64,000 bases of DNA from Synechococcaceae cyanobacterium (GCA_947378425.1 CANCJV010000003.1:62001-126000), one strand, 5' to 3'. Positions 46,326-57,119 are shown, numbered from the stretch's first letter. The notes: generated by a model from the letters alone, not told the origin. Numbers and translations are program-made.

Positions 46326-47228
46326 TCAGCTGGCGGACTTCTTGTCCTCGATCATGCGATGGATGATCGGGGTGAGAATCAGCTCCATGGCAAATCCCAT
46401 CTTGCCGCCGTTGACCACGATGGACGTGGGACTGGACATGAAGGAGTCGTGGATCATGTCGAGCAGGTAGGTGAAGTCGATGTCCCACTTCTCCCGGGCC
46501 CCTTTGCGGAAGTGGATGATCACAAAGGATTCATCCGGCGTCGGGATGTCCCGGATCATGAAGGGGTTGGAGGTGTCCACCGTGGGCACCCGCTGGAAGT
46601 TGATGTCGGTGCTGCTGAACTGCGGGCAGATGTGATTGATGTAATCCGGCATGCGGCGCAGGATCGTGTCCACAGTGGCCTCGGCCGAGTAGCCGCGCTC
46701 CTTGTTGTCGCGGGCGATCTTCTGGATCCACTCCAGGTTCACGATCGGCACCACGCCCACCAGCAGATCAGCCAGCCCGGCAACGTCATAGCCCTCACCG
46801 ACCACGCCGCCGTGCAGGCCCTCGTAGAAGAGCAGGTCGGTGCCGGAGGGGATGGTCTCCCAGGGGGTGAACTGGCCGGGCTCGAGTTCGGTGCCGAGGC
46901 GCTTGTTGTGCTCGGCGGCCTCCTCCACGGAGTGCAGGTAGTAGCGCTTCTGGCCGCTACCGGTCTGGCCGTAGGTGCTGAACAGCTCGGCGAGCTTGTC
47001 GAACAGGTTGGCTTCGGGGCCGAAGTGGGAGAAGTTCTCGCCCTTGGCCAGGGCCGCATTCATGGCCTCCTTCATCGGGCCGCGCTCGTAGCGGTGGTAG
47101 CTGTCGCCCTCCACCACGGCAGGCATGATGCCTTCACGCTTGAAGATGTGCTCGAAGGCGCGCTTGACAGTGCTGGTCCCAGCGCCGGAAGAACCGGTGA
47201 CCGAGACGACCGGATGACGCTTCGACAT
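46326..47228 (-). CDS. prk: Phosphoribulokinase, class I (proteobacterial) type
   Basis: PRK makes ribulose-1,5-bisphosphate, the Rubisco substrate. The 300-residue chain begins MSKRHPVVSVTGSSGAGTST, with the P-loop GSSGAGTS, and continues FSHFGPEANLFDKLAELFS and LLFYEGLHGGVV, the order and spacing of the class I enzyme of purple bacteria and E. coli PrkB, rather than the ~330-residue class II type of most cyanobacteria and chloroplasts. It therefore lacks the redox Cys pair used by CP12-regulated class II enzymes. It is 68 bases downstream of leuB. Confidence 0.92.
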   Translation of the reverse strand: MSKRHPVVSVTGSSGAGTSTVKRAFEHIFKREGIMPAVVEGDSYHRYERGPMKEAMNAALAKGENFSHFGPEANLFDKLAELFSTYGQTGSGQKRYYLHSVEEAAEHNKRLGTELEPGQFTPWETIPSGTDLLFYEGLHGGVVGEGYDVAGLADLLVGVVPIVNLEWIQKIARDNKERGYSAEATVDTILRRMPDYINHICPQFSSTDINFQRVPTVDTSNPFMIRDIPTPDESFVIIHFRKGAREKWDIDFTYLLDMIHDSFMSSPTSIVVNGGKMGFAMELILTPIIHRMIEDKKSAS

Positions 47229-47296
47229 GCGCAGGAACCTAAAAACCGATCGTGAGTTTGGCAGGTCGTGGGACCCGGCTTGCGCTCGGGGCCGGC

Positions 47297-48388
<1,092 letters not shown>

Positions 48389-48417
48389 CAGAGGGGTGGT
48401 CGGCGCAACCGGGCAGG

Positions 48418-49512
48418 TTACTGGGCCGATCCGCCGCCTTCGCCCCCGGCCTGGGGCGCCATCGCGTCGGCGCTCGCCTTGATCTGGCGCAGGCTGCGGG
48501 CCATCTCCGGCAGCTTGTTGAACACGGCCGAGCAGCGCAGCCAGAGGCGATTGGGAATGGCCGGGTAGCCGCTCACCACCTCCCCGGCGGCCACCTCCCC
48601 ATGGATGCCCGATTTCGAGGAGGCGATGGCGCGATCACCGATCACCGCCCGATTGGCCACCCCCACCTGGCCCGCCAGGATCACCCCGTGGCCGAGGCGG
48701 GCGCCACCGGCGATGCCGACCTGGGCTGCCAGGGCACAACCCCGGCCTGTGACCACGCCATGGCCGATGTGGACGAGATTGTCGATCTTGGTGCCGGCAC
48801 CGATGCGGGTTTCGCCCACCGAGGGGCGATCGATGGTGCTGCCGCAGCCCACCTCGACGCCGTCCTCAAGCACCACCAGCCCGGTCTGGGGCATCTTGCG
48901 CCAGCCACTGGCGGTGGGAACGAAGCCAAAGCCCTCCGAGCCGATCACGGCGCCGGAGTGGACGACGCAGTGGCGGCCCAGGCGGCTGCCTGGGTGCAGC
49001 ACCGCCTGGGCGTGAACCTCGCAGTCCGGCTCCAGCATCACATCGTCGTAGAGCACCACCGACGGATGCAGCACGCAGCCATCGCCGACACGGCTGCCGG
49101 CCCCCACCACCACGTGGGGCCCCAGATGCACCTCACGGCCGAGGCTGGCCGTGGGATGGACCACCGCTGTGGCGTGCACCCCGGGCTCCGGCCGCGACCT
49201 TGGATAGAGGGCCTCAAGGGCTTCGGCGAAACCCAGGCGCGGATTGTTGAGCGCCACCCAGGCGAGATTGCGCTCCGTGGCCAGCTGCTGCAGGGCTGCA
49301 GCATCGGCGCCTCTGGCCGGAATCAACACGGCGGCGGCGCTGCTGGCGGCCAGGGCGGCAGCCAGAGCATGGCCTTCCTCCAGAAAACTGAGCTGGCAGG
49401 CACCCGCCCCATCCAGGGCCTGGGCGCCTCTCAATTCCGGGTCTTGCCCCAGGTGCCTGGGGGTGGCGTCGCCCACCTCGCTGAGGAGGCTGAGCAGGCT
49501 GCTGAAACGCAT
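48418..49512 (-). CDS. lpxD: UDP-3-O-acylglucosamine N-acyltransferase
   Basis: LpxD adds the second acyl chain in lipid A synthesis. The 364-residue chain shows a start domain, a uridine-binding region, and many hexapeptide repeats of the left-handed beta helix ([35 protein letters not shown]). The catalytic His lies in the IGHGVVTG-type repeat. Marine picocyanobacteria also carry lpx genes and a simplified lipid A. Confidence 0.94.
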   Translation of the reverse strand: MRFSSLLSLLSEVGDATPRHLGQDPELRGAQALDGAGACQLSFLEEGHALAAALAASSAAAVLIPARGADAAALQQLATERNLAWVALNNPRLGFAEALEALYPRSRPEPGVHATAVVHPTASLGREVHLGPHVVVGAGSRVGDGCVLHPSVVLYDDVMLEPDCEVHAQAVLHPGSRLGRHCVVHSGAVIGSEGFGFVPTASGWRKMPQTGLVVLEDGVEVGCGSTIDRPSVGETRIGAGTKIDNLVHIGHGVVTGRGCALAAQVGIAGGARLGHGVILAGQVGVANRAVIGDRAIASSKSGIHGEVAAGEVVSGYPAIPNRLWLRCSAVFNKLPEMARSLRQIKASADAMAPQAGGEGGGSAQ

Positions 49513-49552
49513 TCCCCGGTGTCCAGGTCGGGCCGGATCGTAGGGCCTGTAC

Positions 49553-50677
49553 TCAGCCGTTGGTGATCAGCACCAGCTGGTCGCGGTGGATGACGGCATC
49601 GCCCACGGCCCCCAGGCGGCGGCGCACTTCGTCCGTGCCCAGGCCGATGATCTGGCCCAGCTCTTCGCTGTTGAAGCTGCTCAGTCCGCGGGCCAGTTCA
49701 CGACCGTCGCTGGCGAGCACGCGCACGGCTTCGCCGCGCTCGAAATGGCCCTCGGCGCTCTGGATTCCCACCGCCAGCAGGGAGGCCCCCCGCTCGACCA
49801 GGGCCCGTTCGGCTCCCTGATCGATGTGCAGATTGCCCTTGGGCAGCAGCGCATGGGCCAGCCAGCCCTTGCGGTCGGTGAGGGGGGTGGGGCTGGGGTG
49901 GAACACGGTGCCGACCTTCTCGCCGGCCAGTAACGCCTCCAGCACGGCGGGATCACGGCCATCGGCCAGGCGCACGCGGATGCCGCTGGAGGTGGCGATC
50001 CGGGCCGCGGTGAGTTTGGTGGTCATGCCGCCGGTGCCCCACCGGCCACCGCCGCTGGCGACGCTGCGCAGCTGTTCGAGTTCGGCCAGATCGCGCACCT
50101 CGCTGATCGGAGCGGCTTCGGCATCGGTGCGGGGATCGCCGGAATAGAGGCTGTCGACATCGGTGAGCAGCACCAGCTCGTCGGCGCCGATCGCCACCGC
50201 GACCAGGGCCGAGAGGGTGTCGTTGTCGCCGAATCGGAGTTCGTCGGTGGCGAGGGTGTCGTTTTCGTTGATGATCGGCACCACCCCCCACTGCAGCAAC
50301 TGCTCCAGGGTGCGGCAGGCGCGCTGGTAGCGGCGGCGGGAGGCGAGATCGCCGCGGGTGAGCAGCACCTGGGCGACGGCGAGTCCGCGGATCGCGAAGG
50401 CGTCCTGGTAAAGAGCCATCAGCCGCCCCTGGCCCACGGCGGCAGCGGCCTGCAGGGCCGCCAGTTCCGTCGGGCGCTTCTCGATCTTCAGCAGCTCACA
50501 ACCCAGTCCCACGGCACCGCTGGTGACGAGGGCGATGTGTTCGCCGCGGCGCTGCTGTCGGCTCAGGCTGGCGGCCATGTCGGCGATCACCGCAGCGGTG
50601 GAGCGTTTGGCATCGCCCCGCAGCAGGCTGGTGCCCACCTTGAACACGCGGCGAAGACCAGGGATGGTGTCTGCCAT
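49553..50677 (-). CDS. proB: Glutamate 5-kinase with PUA domain
   Basis: ProB starts proline synthesis by phosphorylating glutamate. The 374-residue chain has the GTSLLRG start, SGAVGLG, INENDT, and GTGGMTTKL phosphate loops, plus a C-terminal PUA domain ([20 protein letters not shown]-like end) which many enzymes of this type carry and which may sense RNA or feedback. The start codon overlaps the stop of yqeG by one base (TGATG), so they are coupled. Confidence 0.95.
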   Translation of the reverse strand: MADTIPGLRRVFKVGTSLLRGDAKRSTAAVIADMAASLSRQQRRGEHIALVTSGAVGLGCELLKIEKRPTELAALQAAAAVGQGRLMALYQDAFAIRGLAVAQVLLTRGDLASRRRYQRACRTLEQLLQWGVVPIINENDTLATDELRFGDNDTLSALVAVAIGADELVLLTDVDSLYSGDPRTDAEAAPISEVRDLAELEQLRSVASGGGRWGTGGMTTKLTAARIATSSGIRVRLADGRDPAVLEALLAGEKVGTVFHPSPTPLTDRKGWLAHALLPKGNLHIDQGAERALVERGASLLAVGIQSAEGHFERGEAVRVLASDGRELARGLSSFNSEELGQIIGLGTDEVRRRLGAVGDAVIHRDQLVLITNG

Positions 50678-51186
50678 CAGTGTGGTCCGCTGCCCATCCA
50701 GCGGGCCAGGCGGAGTTCGAGATTCTGCAGCCGGTCCTGCTGACAGGGCTGGCCGTCCGGATCGATCGGCTTCACCAGCACCGTGTAGAGGCCGAGGCGA
50801 TTGCCCGCGATCACGTCGGTGAAGATGCGATCACCCACCAGGGCCACCTGGGATGGCGGCAAGCCGAGCTCGTTGAGCACCCGTCGCAGGGCGGTACGGC
50901 GTGGCTTGCCGGCCGAGGTGGTGTACGCCAGTCCCAGCTGATCGGCGACGCTGCCGATGCGATGGCGCGAGGGATTGTTGCTGAGCAGATGAATCGGCAG
51001 CTGCAACAGGGCATGGCGCAGCCATTGTTCGGCTGAGGGTGGGATGGTGGCGTGGCGCCGCGGCAACAGGGTCCGGTCGACGTCCAGCACCAGGGCACGG
51101 ATGCCGTGATCGAGCAGCTGCTCGAGGGGCAGGTGGGCCAGGGTGGTGGTCGCCAGCCAGTCGGGGGTGAGCAGCTGCCGCAGCAT
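50677..51186 (-). CDS. YqeG-family HAD phosphatase
   Basis: A 169-residue HAD hydrolase of the IIIA subclass. Motif I is LVLDVDRTLLPRR with nucleophile Asp near residue 35, then LSNNPSR (motif II) and KPRRTALRRVL with VGDRIFTDV. Plant and cyanobacterial relatives act on phosphatidylglycerol phosphate (PGP1-like), giving the thylakoid lipid PG, so this is a candidate PGP phosphatase (inference). Overlaps both neighbours by one base. Confidence 0.82.
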   Translation of the reverse strand: MLRQLLTPDWLATTTLAHLPLEQLLDHGIRALVLDVDRTLLPRRHATIPPSAEQWLRHALLQLPIHLLSNNPSRHRIGSVADQLGLAYTTSAGKPRRTALRRVLNELGLPPSQVALVGDRIFTDVIAGNRLGLYTVLVKPIDPDGQPCQQDRLQNLELRLARWMGSGPH

Positions 51187-51761
51187 CAGTCGCCTTGCTC
51201 CCGGGCATCGAGTTCCGCCTCGATGCGCCCCTGCACCCGTTCGAACTCCTCGCCCTCCACCAGAACCGCTTCACTGCCGTTGAGGCGGGCCACGACGAAA
51301 AAGGGATCGAGGGGAATGAAGAGGGCATATTGCTCTTCGCCGACCCAGAAGGGGCGGCCGAGCATTTCGTACAGATCGCTGTCCTCCGCCTCGTCATCGT
51401 CCGCCTCGAAGGCCTCGGGATCCACTTCGTCAGGATCCGGCTCGTCCACCTCGCCGCTGACGGTCAGGGTCACCGCCGAGCGCACCAGAGTCAGATCCTC
51501 TTCCTGCAGGATCACATCGGCAATCGAAAGGATCTCTTCGGCGCCCTCGAGTTCCTCGATCGGTTCGTCCTCGTCGTCGTCGTCCTGGGCAAGCCGCACC
51601 AGGCAGACCGGGGTGTCGACCGGCGTCAGCAGGGCGTAGTCATGACCGTCGAGGGGAACCAGCTCCTCAAGGAAGCAGAGCAGCTGGCGGCCGTTGCTGT
51701 CATGGACCACCAGGGTGGGCACATCTCCAGAGGCCGGCATGGCAGGGGAGTCGGCAGTCAT
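51186..51761 (-). CDS. DUF3727 protein
   Basis: A 191-residue very acidic protein found in cyanobacteria and plants. It has two related halves (CFLEELVPLDGHDYALLTPV and the FWVGEEQYALFIPLDPFFVV segment) separated by an Asp/Glu-rich stretch. Function is unknown. Its stop overlaps the yqeG start by one base; the upstream ruvX gene is 18 bases away. Confidence 0.82.
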   Translation of the reverse strand: MTADSPAMPASGDVPTLVVHDSNGRQLLCFLEELVPLDGHDYALLTPVDTPVCLVRLAQDDDDEDEPIEELEGAEEILSIADVILQEEDLTLVRSAVTLTVSGEVDEPDPDEVDPEAFEADDDEAEDSDLYEMLGRPFWVGEEQYALFIPLDPFFVVARLNGSEAVLVEGEEFERVQGRIEAELDAREQGD

Positions 51762-51779
51762 GGGCAGGTGCGTCTCTTC

Positions 51780-52331
51780 TCAGGATGGATCAAGGCGGTG
51801 CCGCTCTCCGGGTTCGATGGTCGCCGCGGCGACCGGTTCCGCCGCAGGGCCGTCCTGGAGCCATTGTTCCAGCAGCAGCATGGCGGCGGCGCTGTCCAGC
51901 CGTCCACTGCGATCGCCATGCAGGCCGAAGCGCTCGCCGGCGGCCCAGCTGCTGCTGTGCTCATTCACCCAGGCCAGCGGCAGAGTCAGGCCGGCCTCAG
52001 CCAGGGCCCGGCCGAGCCGCAGCCCGTAACGGCGGCAGTGGAGCGCTTGCCTGGTGGGTTGCTGGTCGGCATCCAGGGGCAGGCCGACCACCAGGGCGCG
52101 CACGCGCCGATGTTCCACCAGGGCGCGCAGATGGAGCAGATCCCGCTCAAACGCGCCCCTCAGCAGGGCGGGCAGCGGTGTGATCGTGAGGCCGAGGCCA
52201 TCGCAGCCGGCCAGGCCGATGCGCCGGTGCCCCACATCCAGCGCCAGGGCCGAGCAGGGTCCCAGAACCGAGCAGGCCGCCGGCCGTACCCGGGCGGGGT
52301 GCTCCGATCCGCTGGCCGCCAGGGTCACCAT
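51780..52331 (-). CDS. ruvX: Putative Holliday junction resolvase RuvX (YqgF)
   Basis: A 183-residue RNase H-like nuclease. The first Asp of ALDVGHRRIGLAGCDGLGLT, the VGLP segment and the DSAAAMLLLEQWL helix give the family's acidic triad. It acts in 16S rRNA maturation or DNA junction processing. The first ~25 residues are an Ala/Ser-rich extension. The ATG overlaps the stop of the upstream acetyltransferase-like gene by one base. Confidence 0.88.
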   Translation of the reverse strand: MVTLAASGSEHPARVRPAACSVLGPCSALALDVGHRRIGLAGCDGLGLTITPLPALLRGAFERDLLHLRALVEHRRVRALVVGLPLDADQQPTRQALHCRRYGLRLGRALAEAGLTLPLAWVNEHSSSWAAGERFGLHGDRSGRLDSAAAMLLLEQWLQDGPAAEPVAAATIEPGERHRLDPS

Positions 52332-53437
52332 CAGGAGGGCGCCGGACCGCTGCCAAGGGGACCCACGGGCGTGGGCAGGGGACGACGACGGGGCTGGAAC
52401 TGTTCGAGCACGGCCTCGATCCGACGGGCGGCCCGCTCGGCGGGCTGGGGGCCATGGCGGCGCCAGACACTGCGCGCCATCAGCACCTGTTCCCCCTGGG
52501 GTTCGGCGCCGAGCCGCTGCAGCCAGTCGTGGCGGGCTGTATCCGACCCATCACTGACCAGCCAGAGGGTGGATCCAGGCCTGGCATAGCGCCGCAGCAC
52601 CAGCTCTCCGGCCGGACCCAGCAACTGCAACCAGGCCGGATGGAGTGTGAACTCCACCCGTTGGCCGCCACCGGGTTGATCGGCCAGCCAGCGCACCCCG
52701 GCCACCGCCTCGTTGCGGTTGGTGTCGATCAGCATCAGGCCCTTGCTGCCGCTCTGATCCAGCAGGTCTTCGATGCGGCGATCGAGCAGCTGGCGCAGCT
52801 GGGCCGGGCAGGTGGCCTGCTCCAGATGCCAGAGCAGGGAGGCATTGCGCCGGTTCAACGGGCGCAGTTGCAGTGGGCCGGGCAGCGCAGGGCTGGGGCC
52901 GTTGGCCGCATCGGCCTGCCAGCGCCAGATCTGATCGGTGCGCTGGGGTTGGAAGCCCTGCTCTCGCAGCACCGCCAACCGGGTGCTGTCGAGGCTGGAG
53001 GCGGTGGCGATCCAGCTGGTGGCGCCCCGAGCCCGCTGGATCGCCTCCCGCAACAGGCCCGCCGCCAGCGCGTGGCGATTGGGGGCCGCCGAATCCTCCT
53101 GAGGTAGCAAGGCGAGCCGCAGGTGTTCCACCTGCCAGCTGGTGCCACTGCGGTTGAGACGGCGGCAGATGATCAGTCCCAGCACCTGATGACGGCCGGA
53201 GCTCAGGGTTCGCAGCGCCACCAGCACCTCGGGGGCCAGCGGCGGGCGGTGGACCAGGGCGGTGAGCAGCCGCTCCGGCAAGGCCAACAGCAGGCTGCGC
53301 TGCAGCAGCGGCTGGAGTGGCAGGAAGGCGGGGTCGTCGAGCAAGGGGAGATGCCATCCCTGCAGCGGCTGGATCACCCAGGGACCGCTGCCTCCCTCCG
53401 GCCCGCCCGTATCGACCGGTTGGCCCGGCACTGACAT
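52331..53437 (-). CDS. GNAT-like acetyltransferase of unknown substrate
   Basis: A 368-residue protein. Its middle resembles the GNAT core (TSWIATASSLDSTRLAVLRE, GVRWLADQPGGGQRVEF), but key acetyl-CoA loop residues are weak, and it is a cyanobacterial family with no assigned role. The C-terminus ends in a Pro/Arg-rich segment (PQPAERAARRIEAVLEQFQP). Its start at ATG 53437 follows a 70-base gap from the divergent-ended gene at 53508; it opens the minus-strand run that ends at 42453. Confidence 0.6.
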   Translation of the reverse strand: MSVPGQPVDTGGPEGGSGPWVIQPLQGWHLPLLDDPAFLPLQPLLQRSLLLALPERLLTALVHRPPLAPEVLVALRTLSSGRHQVLGLIICRRLNRSGTSWQVEHLRLALLPQEDSAAPNRHALAAGLLREAIQRARGATSWIATASSLDSTRLAVLREQGFQPQRTDQIWRWQADAANGPSPALPGPLQLRPLNRRNASLLWHLEQATCPAQLRQLLDRRIEDLLDQSGSKGLMLIDTNRNEAVAGVRWLADQPGGGQRVEFTLHPAWLQLLGPAGELVLRRYARPGSTLWLVSDGSDTARHDWLQRLGAEPQGEQVLMARSVWRRHGPQPAERAARRIEAVLEQFQPRRRPLPTPVGPLGSGPAPS

Positions 53438-53507
53438 GGTCAAGCTGGAAGGCACGTGCAGGTAAGGAGAGAGTTGTGAGGAAAATCGACAGCTCCTGAG
53501 TCGCAGT

Positions 53508-54686
53508 TTAGGCAGGGCGTACCAGCACCAGTGGCGTGCGCTCGTTGGCGTTGCCGGCGGGATTGGGTTTCAGGGCCCTCATCAGCAGTTCCTCATCACA
53601 GTCGCGGCTGCTGGCGAGCACCTTCACCCGGCCGAGGTCGTTGACATCGACCACCGCCACGGCCACGCCCAGAGCGGAGGCGGCACGGTTGCAGAACAGT
53701 TCCGGGGCATCGGGGCCCAGCACCAGGGTCTGGTCATAGGGGGGGGTGGTGCCGGTGACATCGTCGATCAGCCGGGCTTGATCACCTGCCAGGCGGTAAA
53801 AGCCACCCTTGAGGCCGATCAGCTTCAGGGCACTGCCCGCGAGCCAGGCGCAGAGCACCCTCGCCGGCCCGACGATGTCGATCAGGGTCTGCAGGCCGCA
53901 GGCCGTGGCCAGGCTGCTGGTGGGATGGAAGACCCGGCAGAGCAGCCGCGAGAGCATCGAGGGTTCCACCGTCGAGGGATGGTGATAGCGGCCCTGCATC
54001 ACAGCCAGCGGCGTCTCGCCGATGGTGAGCACATCACCCGGTTGCAACAGATGGCCGGTGTAGTGGTCCAGCACCTGCTCGGGATCGTCGAGCACGCCGA
54101 GCAAGTGGGTGCGCACCGGCAGCACCCGGCAGCCTTCCCCTTCCCGCCAGCTGGCGATCGCTGCCGCGGTGGGCTCCGGCTTCTGCACCGGCACCAGGAT
54201 GCCGTCACGTCGCAACAGACGACCGAAGGGTCCGTAGTTGATCCACTGGATGTCCAGCCAGACCGTGTCGATCACCGCCTCGAGGTCGGAGCCGGCCGGT
54301 CCGTGGAGGTTGATGCGCAGGTGGGCCCCGGTGCTTTTGTGCCCTTTGACGATGTAAGCGGCCCAGTAGTGGTCGGGACGGGCTTCCTCGTCGGGGTGCA
54401 GCGGTGTGATGCGCACCTCTGAGCGCACCTCGGTGAGATCGGCGCGGCCCAGCAACACCGGGCGCACGCTGATCTCCGACACGAACACCTCCATGTGGCC
54501 GTGGGGGTTGCGGATGCTGATCTCGCCCGTGAGCTCCAACCCCTGGGCTTTGCGTCTCACCTGGAAGGGCCCGGGAATCAGGCGCAGCGGCGAGGCTGGG
54601 CGCAGCCGGTGGCGCAATTCCAGCCACAGGAGGCTGAGGCCGAACAGCAGCAGCAGGCCGAGCAGGAGGGAGATCGGGAGGGGCAA
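53508..54686 (-). CDS. Cyanobacterial protein with CofE-like (F420 ligase-like) domain
   Basis: A 392-residue protein. It starts with a membrane anchor (LLLGLLLLFGLSLLWLELRH) and has a middle domain of unknown type. The C-terminal ~190 residues resemble the coenzyme F420-0 gamma-glutamyl ligase fold (QPGDVLTIGETPLAVMQGRY; NLG-type segments), an annotation often given to it in cyanobacterial genomes. Picocyanobacteria are not known to make F420 except for photolyase cofactor, so the true role is open. The start is a TTG at 54686. Confidence 0.6.
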   Translation of the reverse strand: MPLPISLLLGLLLLFGLSLLWLELRHRLRPASPLRLIPGPFQVRRKAQGLELTGEISIRNPHGHMEVFVSEISVRPVLLGRADLTEVRSEVRITPLHPDEEARPDHYWAAYIVKGHKSTGAHLRINLHGPAGSDLEAVIDTVWLDIQWINYGPFGRLLRRDGILVPVQKPEPTAAAIASWREGEGCRVLPVRTHLLGVLDDPEQVLDHYTGHLLQPGDVLTIGETPLAVMQGRYHHPSTVEPSMLSRLLCRVFHPTSSLATACGLQTLIDIVGPARVLCAWLAGSALKLIGLKGGFYRLAGDQARLIDDVTGTTPPYDQTLVLGPDAPELFCNRAASALGVAVAVVDVNDLGRVKVLASSRDCDEELLMRALKPNPAGNANERTPLVLVRPA

Positions 54687-54775
54687 GCCAGAAACCCAAC
54701 GGGTCGCGAACTGCCGGAGCGTAGATGCGTCGGTGGCCTTAGGTTCCCAATTACGGCACCGGCAGGACGACTGGC

Positions 54776-56158
54776 ATGCGCAAGACCTTCGTTCTCGACA
54801 CCAATGTTCTGCTGCATGACCCGAATGCCCTGACCAAGTTCCAGGACAACCACGTCGTCGTGCCGATCGAGGTGGTCGAGGAGATTGATCGCTTCAAGCG
54901 GGACCCTTCGGAGAAGGGGCGCAATGCCCGTCAGATTTCCCGGTTGCTCGATGAATTCCGCCAGCGTGGCAACCTGGCGGAGGGCGTGACCATTGACGAG
55001 GTCAGCGGCGGCACCCTCAAGGTGGTGTTCTGCCGGGCGGAGACCCTCGCCCAGCTGCCACCGGAACTGCGCAGCGGCAATGGCGACAACAACATCCTGG
55101 CTGTGGCCCTGGAGCAACGGCTGCAGGAGGTGATGGGCAGCCAGCCCCCCGTGGTGCTGGTGACCAAGGACACGAACCTGCGGATCAAGGCCGATGCGGT
55201 CGGGCTGATCGCCCAGGACTACACCACCGACAAGGTGGACATCGCCGATCTCTACCCGGGCTTCTGCGAGCTGTGGGTGAGCGCCGAGCAGATGGATCGG
55301 GTCAAGGATGCGGCGGGGCTGGCCCTCAGTTCCCTGCCCGAGGGCACCGGAGGTGCGTCCGGCCTGCAAGCGAATGAGGGCGTCACCCTGATCGATCAGG
55401 CCCAGCCCAACCACACCCTGCTGGCCCGCTTCCACGCCCGCAGCGGCTCCCTGCATCCGCTGCTGCGGGCCGCCAAGGTGAAGCTGGGCCGCATCCAGCC
55501 ACGCAACCGGGAGCAGACCTTTGCCCTGGATCTGTTGCTGGATCCCGACATTCAGCTGATCACGCTGGTGGGTAAGGCCGGCACCGGCAAGACCCTGCTG
55601 GCCCTGGCCGCCGGCCTCAACCAGGTGGCCGATGAACGCCTGTACGACCGCCTGCTGGTGACCAGACCGGTGATTCCCCTGGGCAAGGACATCGGCTTTC
55701 TGCCCGGCGATCTGCAGGAAAAGATGGGGCCCTGGATGCAGCCGATCATCGACAATCTCGACTTTCTGCTGGGCGGCGGCGACGATGGCCATCCCCAGCG
55801 CGGCGGTCAGCGGGCTCCCCGCAACAGCTGGAGTGATCTCAAGGGGATGGGGCTGTTGGAAGTGGAGGCGATCAGTTACATCCGCGGCCGCTCCATACCA
55901 CGCCAGTACATGGTGGTGGATGAGGCTCAGAACCTGACGCCCCATGAGGTCAAGACGATCGTGACGCGGGTGGGTCAGGGCACGAAAATCGTGTTGACAG
56001 GTGATCCCTACCAGATCGACAATCCCTACGTCGATGCTGAAAGCAATGGCCTCACCTGGTTGGTGGAGCGCTTCAAGGGTCAGTCCCTCGCCGGCCATGT
56101 CACCCTCAGCCGCGGTGAGCGCTCGGAACTGGCGGAACTGGCGGCTAATCTGCTCTGA
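54776..56158 (+). CDS. PIN-PhoH ATPase (PhoH2-like)
   Basis: A 460-residue protein fusing an N-terminal PIN nuclease domain (KTFVLDTNVLLHDP, GDNNILAVAL, TKDTNLRIKA) to a PhoH ATPase domain. Walker A GKAGTGKT starts at residue 266 and DEAQN lies at 382-386, with GDPYQID near the end. PhoH2 proteins unwind and cleave RNA. It stands next to the divergent CofE-like gene with an 89-base gap. Confidence 0.93.
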   Translation: MRKTFVLDTNVLLHDPNALTKFQDNHVVVPIEVVEEIDRFKRDPSEKGRNARQISRLLDEFRQRGNLAEGVTIDEVSGGTLKVVFCRAETLAQLPPELRSGNGDNNILAVALEQRLQEVMGSQPPVVLVTKDTNLRIKADAVGLIAQDYTTDKVDIADLYPGFCELWVSAEQMDRVKDAAGLALSSLPEGTGGASGLQANEGVTLIDQAQPNHTLLARFHARSGSLHPLLRAAKVKLGRIQPRNREQTFALDLLLDPDIQLITLVGKAGTGKTLLALAAGLNQVADERLYDRLLVTRPVIPLGKDIGFLPGDLQEKMGPWMQPIIDNLDFLLGGGDDGHPQRGGQRAPRNSWSDLKGMGLLEVEAISYIRGRSIPRQYMVVDEAQNLTPHEVKTIVTRVGQGTKIVLTGDPYQIDNPYVDAESNGLTWLVERFKGQSLAGHVTLSRGERSELAELAANLL

Positions 56159-56214
56159 GGATCTGGTAAGGATGGCCGTGTCCGCAGCAGAGGGATCGAG
56201 TCCACGTTGGTGCC

Positions 56215-56352
56215 ATGGAAGCCCCTGATCCCATCGCTTCACTCAGCCTTTGCAAGGGCAGGATCCTCAAAGGCCGTTACAGCCTGAGTTGCACCAAGCG
56301 CCTGGAAAGGCACGAACCGGCAGCCTCTGGATTCCGTCGGAGCGAGCGCTGA
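56215..56352 (+). CDS. Possible small protein overlapping the next gene
   Basis: A 45-residue frame from ATG 56215 to TGA 56352, overlapping the next start by one base (TGATG), which suggests coupling. The peptide (MEAPDPIASLSLCKGRILKG then RYSLSCTKRLERHEPAAS) is basic with two Cys and no hydrophobic segment. No family is recognised. It may instead be the random leader of the membrane protein gene. Confidence 0.35.
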   Translation: MEAPDPIASLSLCKGRILKGRYSLSCTKRLERHEPAASGFRRSER

Positions 56353-57119
56353 TGGCTCCGTCCTCAGCATCCTCAGAAGCGCGCCGCTGGCGCCATCCCC
56401 ATCTACCCCGAGCGGGCCAGAATCTGATTTACATCCTGGCCCTGGCACTCTCACCGCTGTTGAATCTGATTGTTCAGGGGCAGTTGTCGGCCCGATTCGC
56501 TGCCTCGAGTGCGGCTGACACCCTGTGGTTCACCAGGCCCATCGGCCTACTGAAAGGTCTGGGTCTGGATCGGTCTGTTTCGCTGTCCAGCGTCCACGGC
56601 TTGGTGCTGAGCGTGGCCCTGGCTCTGCTGCTGATTCTGATGGTACGCACCTGTGTTCACCGCGTGCCCCACGTGCGGCAACTGCTGGGTGTCTTCGGGG
56701 TCGCCTGCAGCCTGGACCTGTTGATTAATATCGCTTTTCTGAATGCGGCTGTTTATCATTTAAAGCTAGCTTCTTATCAGTTGCTGCTCGAAGCAATGGT
56801 GTTTTATGTATCACTGAATCTTGTCTTTTTCTTCTGGTATTGGTATGTTGATTATCCCATGCAGTTGCAGGCCTGCGCCCGCAGCGACGATCACCCTGAA
56901 ATCCGTTTCCCCGAGCAAACGGAGTCCCCTGGGGCGAGCTGGCTGCCCAGGCCCGTGGATTACCTCTTTTTCACAGCGCTCTCCAGCAACACGCTCGGTC
57001 CCCCTGAAGGTCATGCGGTGCTCGGCAGTCGGATCAAATGGCTGCAGATGGCTCACACCGCCACGGCCCTGATCATCTTTTTGATCCTGGTGGCCCGGGC
57101 GATCAACACGCTCAGCTGA
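56352..57119 (+). CDS. Multi-pass membrane protein of unknown function
   Basis: A 255-residue protein with about five or six hydrophobic helices (LIYILALALSPLLNLIVQG, VLSVALALLLILMVRTCV, LEAMVFYVSLNLVFFFWYWY, WLQMAHTATALIIFLILVAR). The segment DYLFFTALSSNTLGPPEGHA before the last helix looks like a pore-loop region, as in ion-channel-like families, but it lacks the potassium TVGYG signature. Function unknown. Part of the gene (56710-56850) is A/T-richer than the window. Confidence 0.7.
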   Translation: MAPSSASSEARRWRHPHLPRAGQNLIYILALALSPLLNLIVQGQLSARFAASSAADTLWFTRPIGLLKGLGLDRSVSLSSVHGLVLSVALALLLILMVRTCVHRVPHVRQLLGVFGVACSLDLLINIAFLNAAVYHLKLASYQLLLEAMVFYVSLNLVFFFWYWYVDYPMQLQACARSDDHPEIRFPEQTESPGASWLPRPVDYLFFTALSSNTLGPPEGHAVLGSRIKWLQMAHTATALIIFLILVARAINTLS

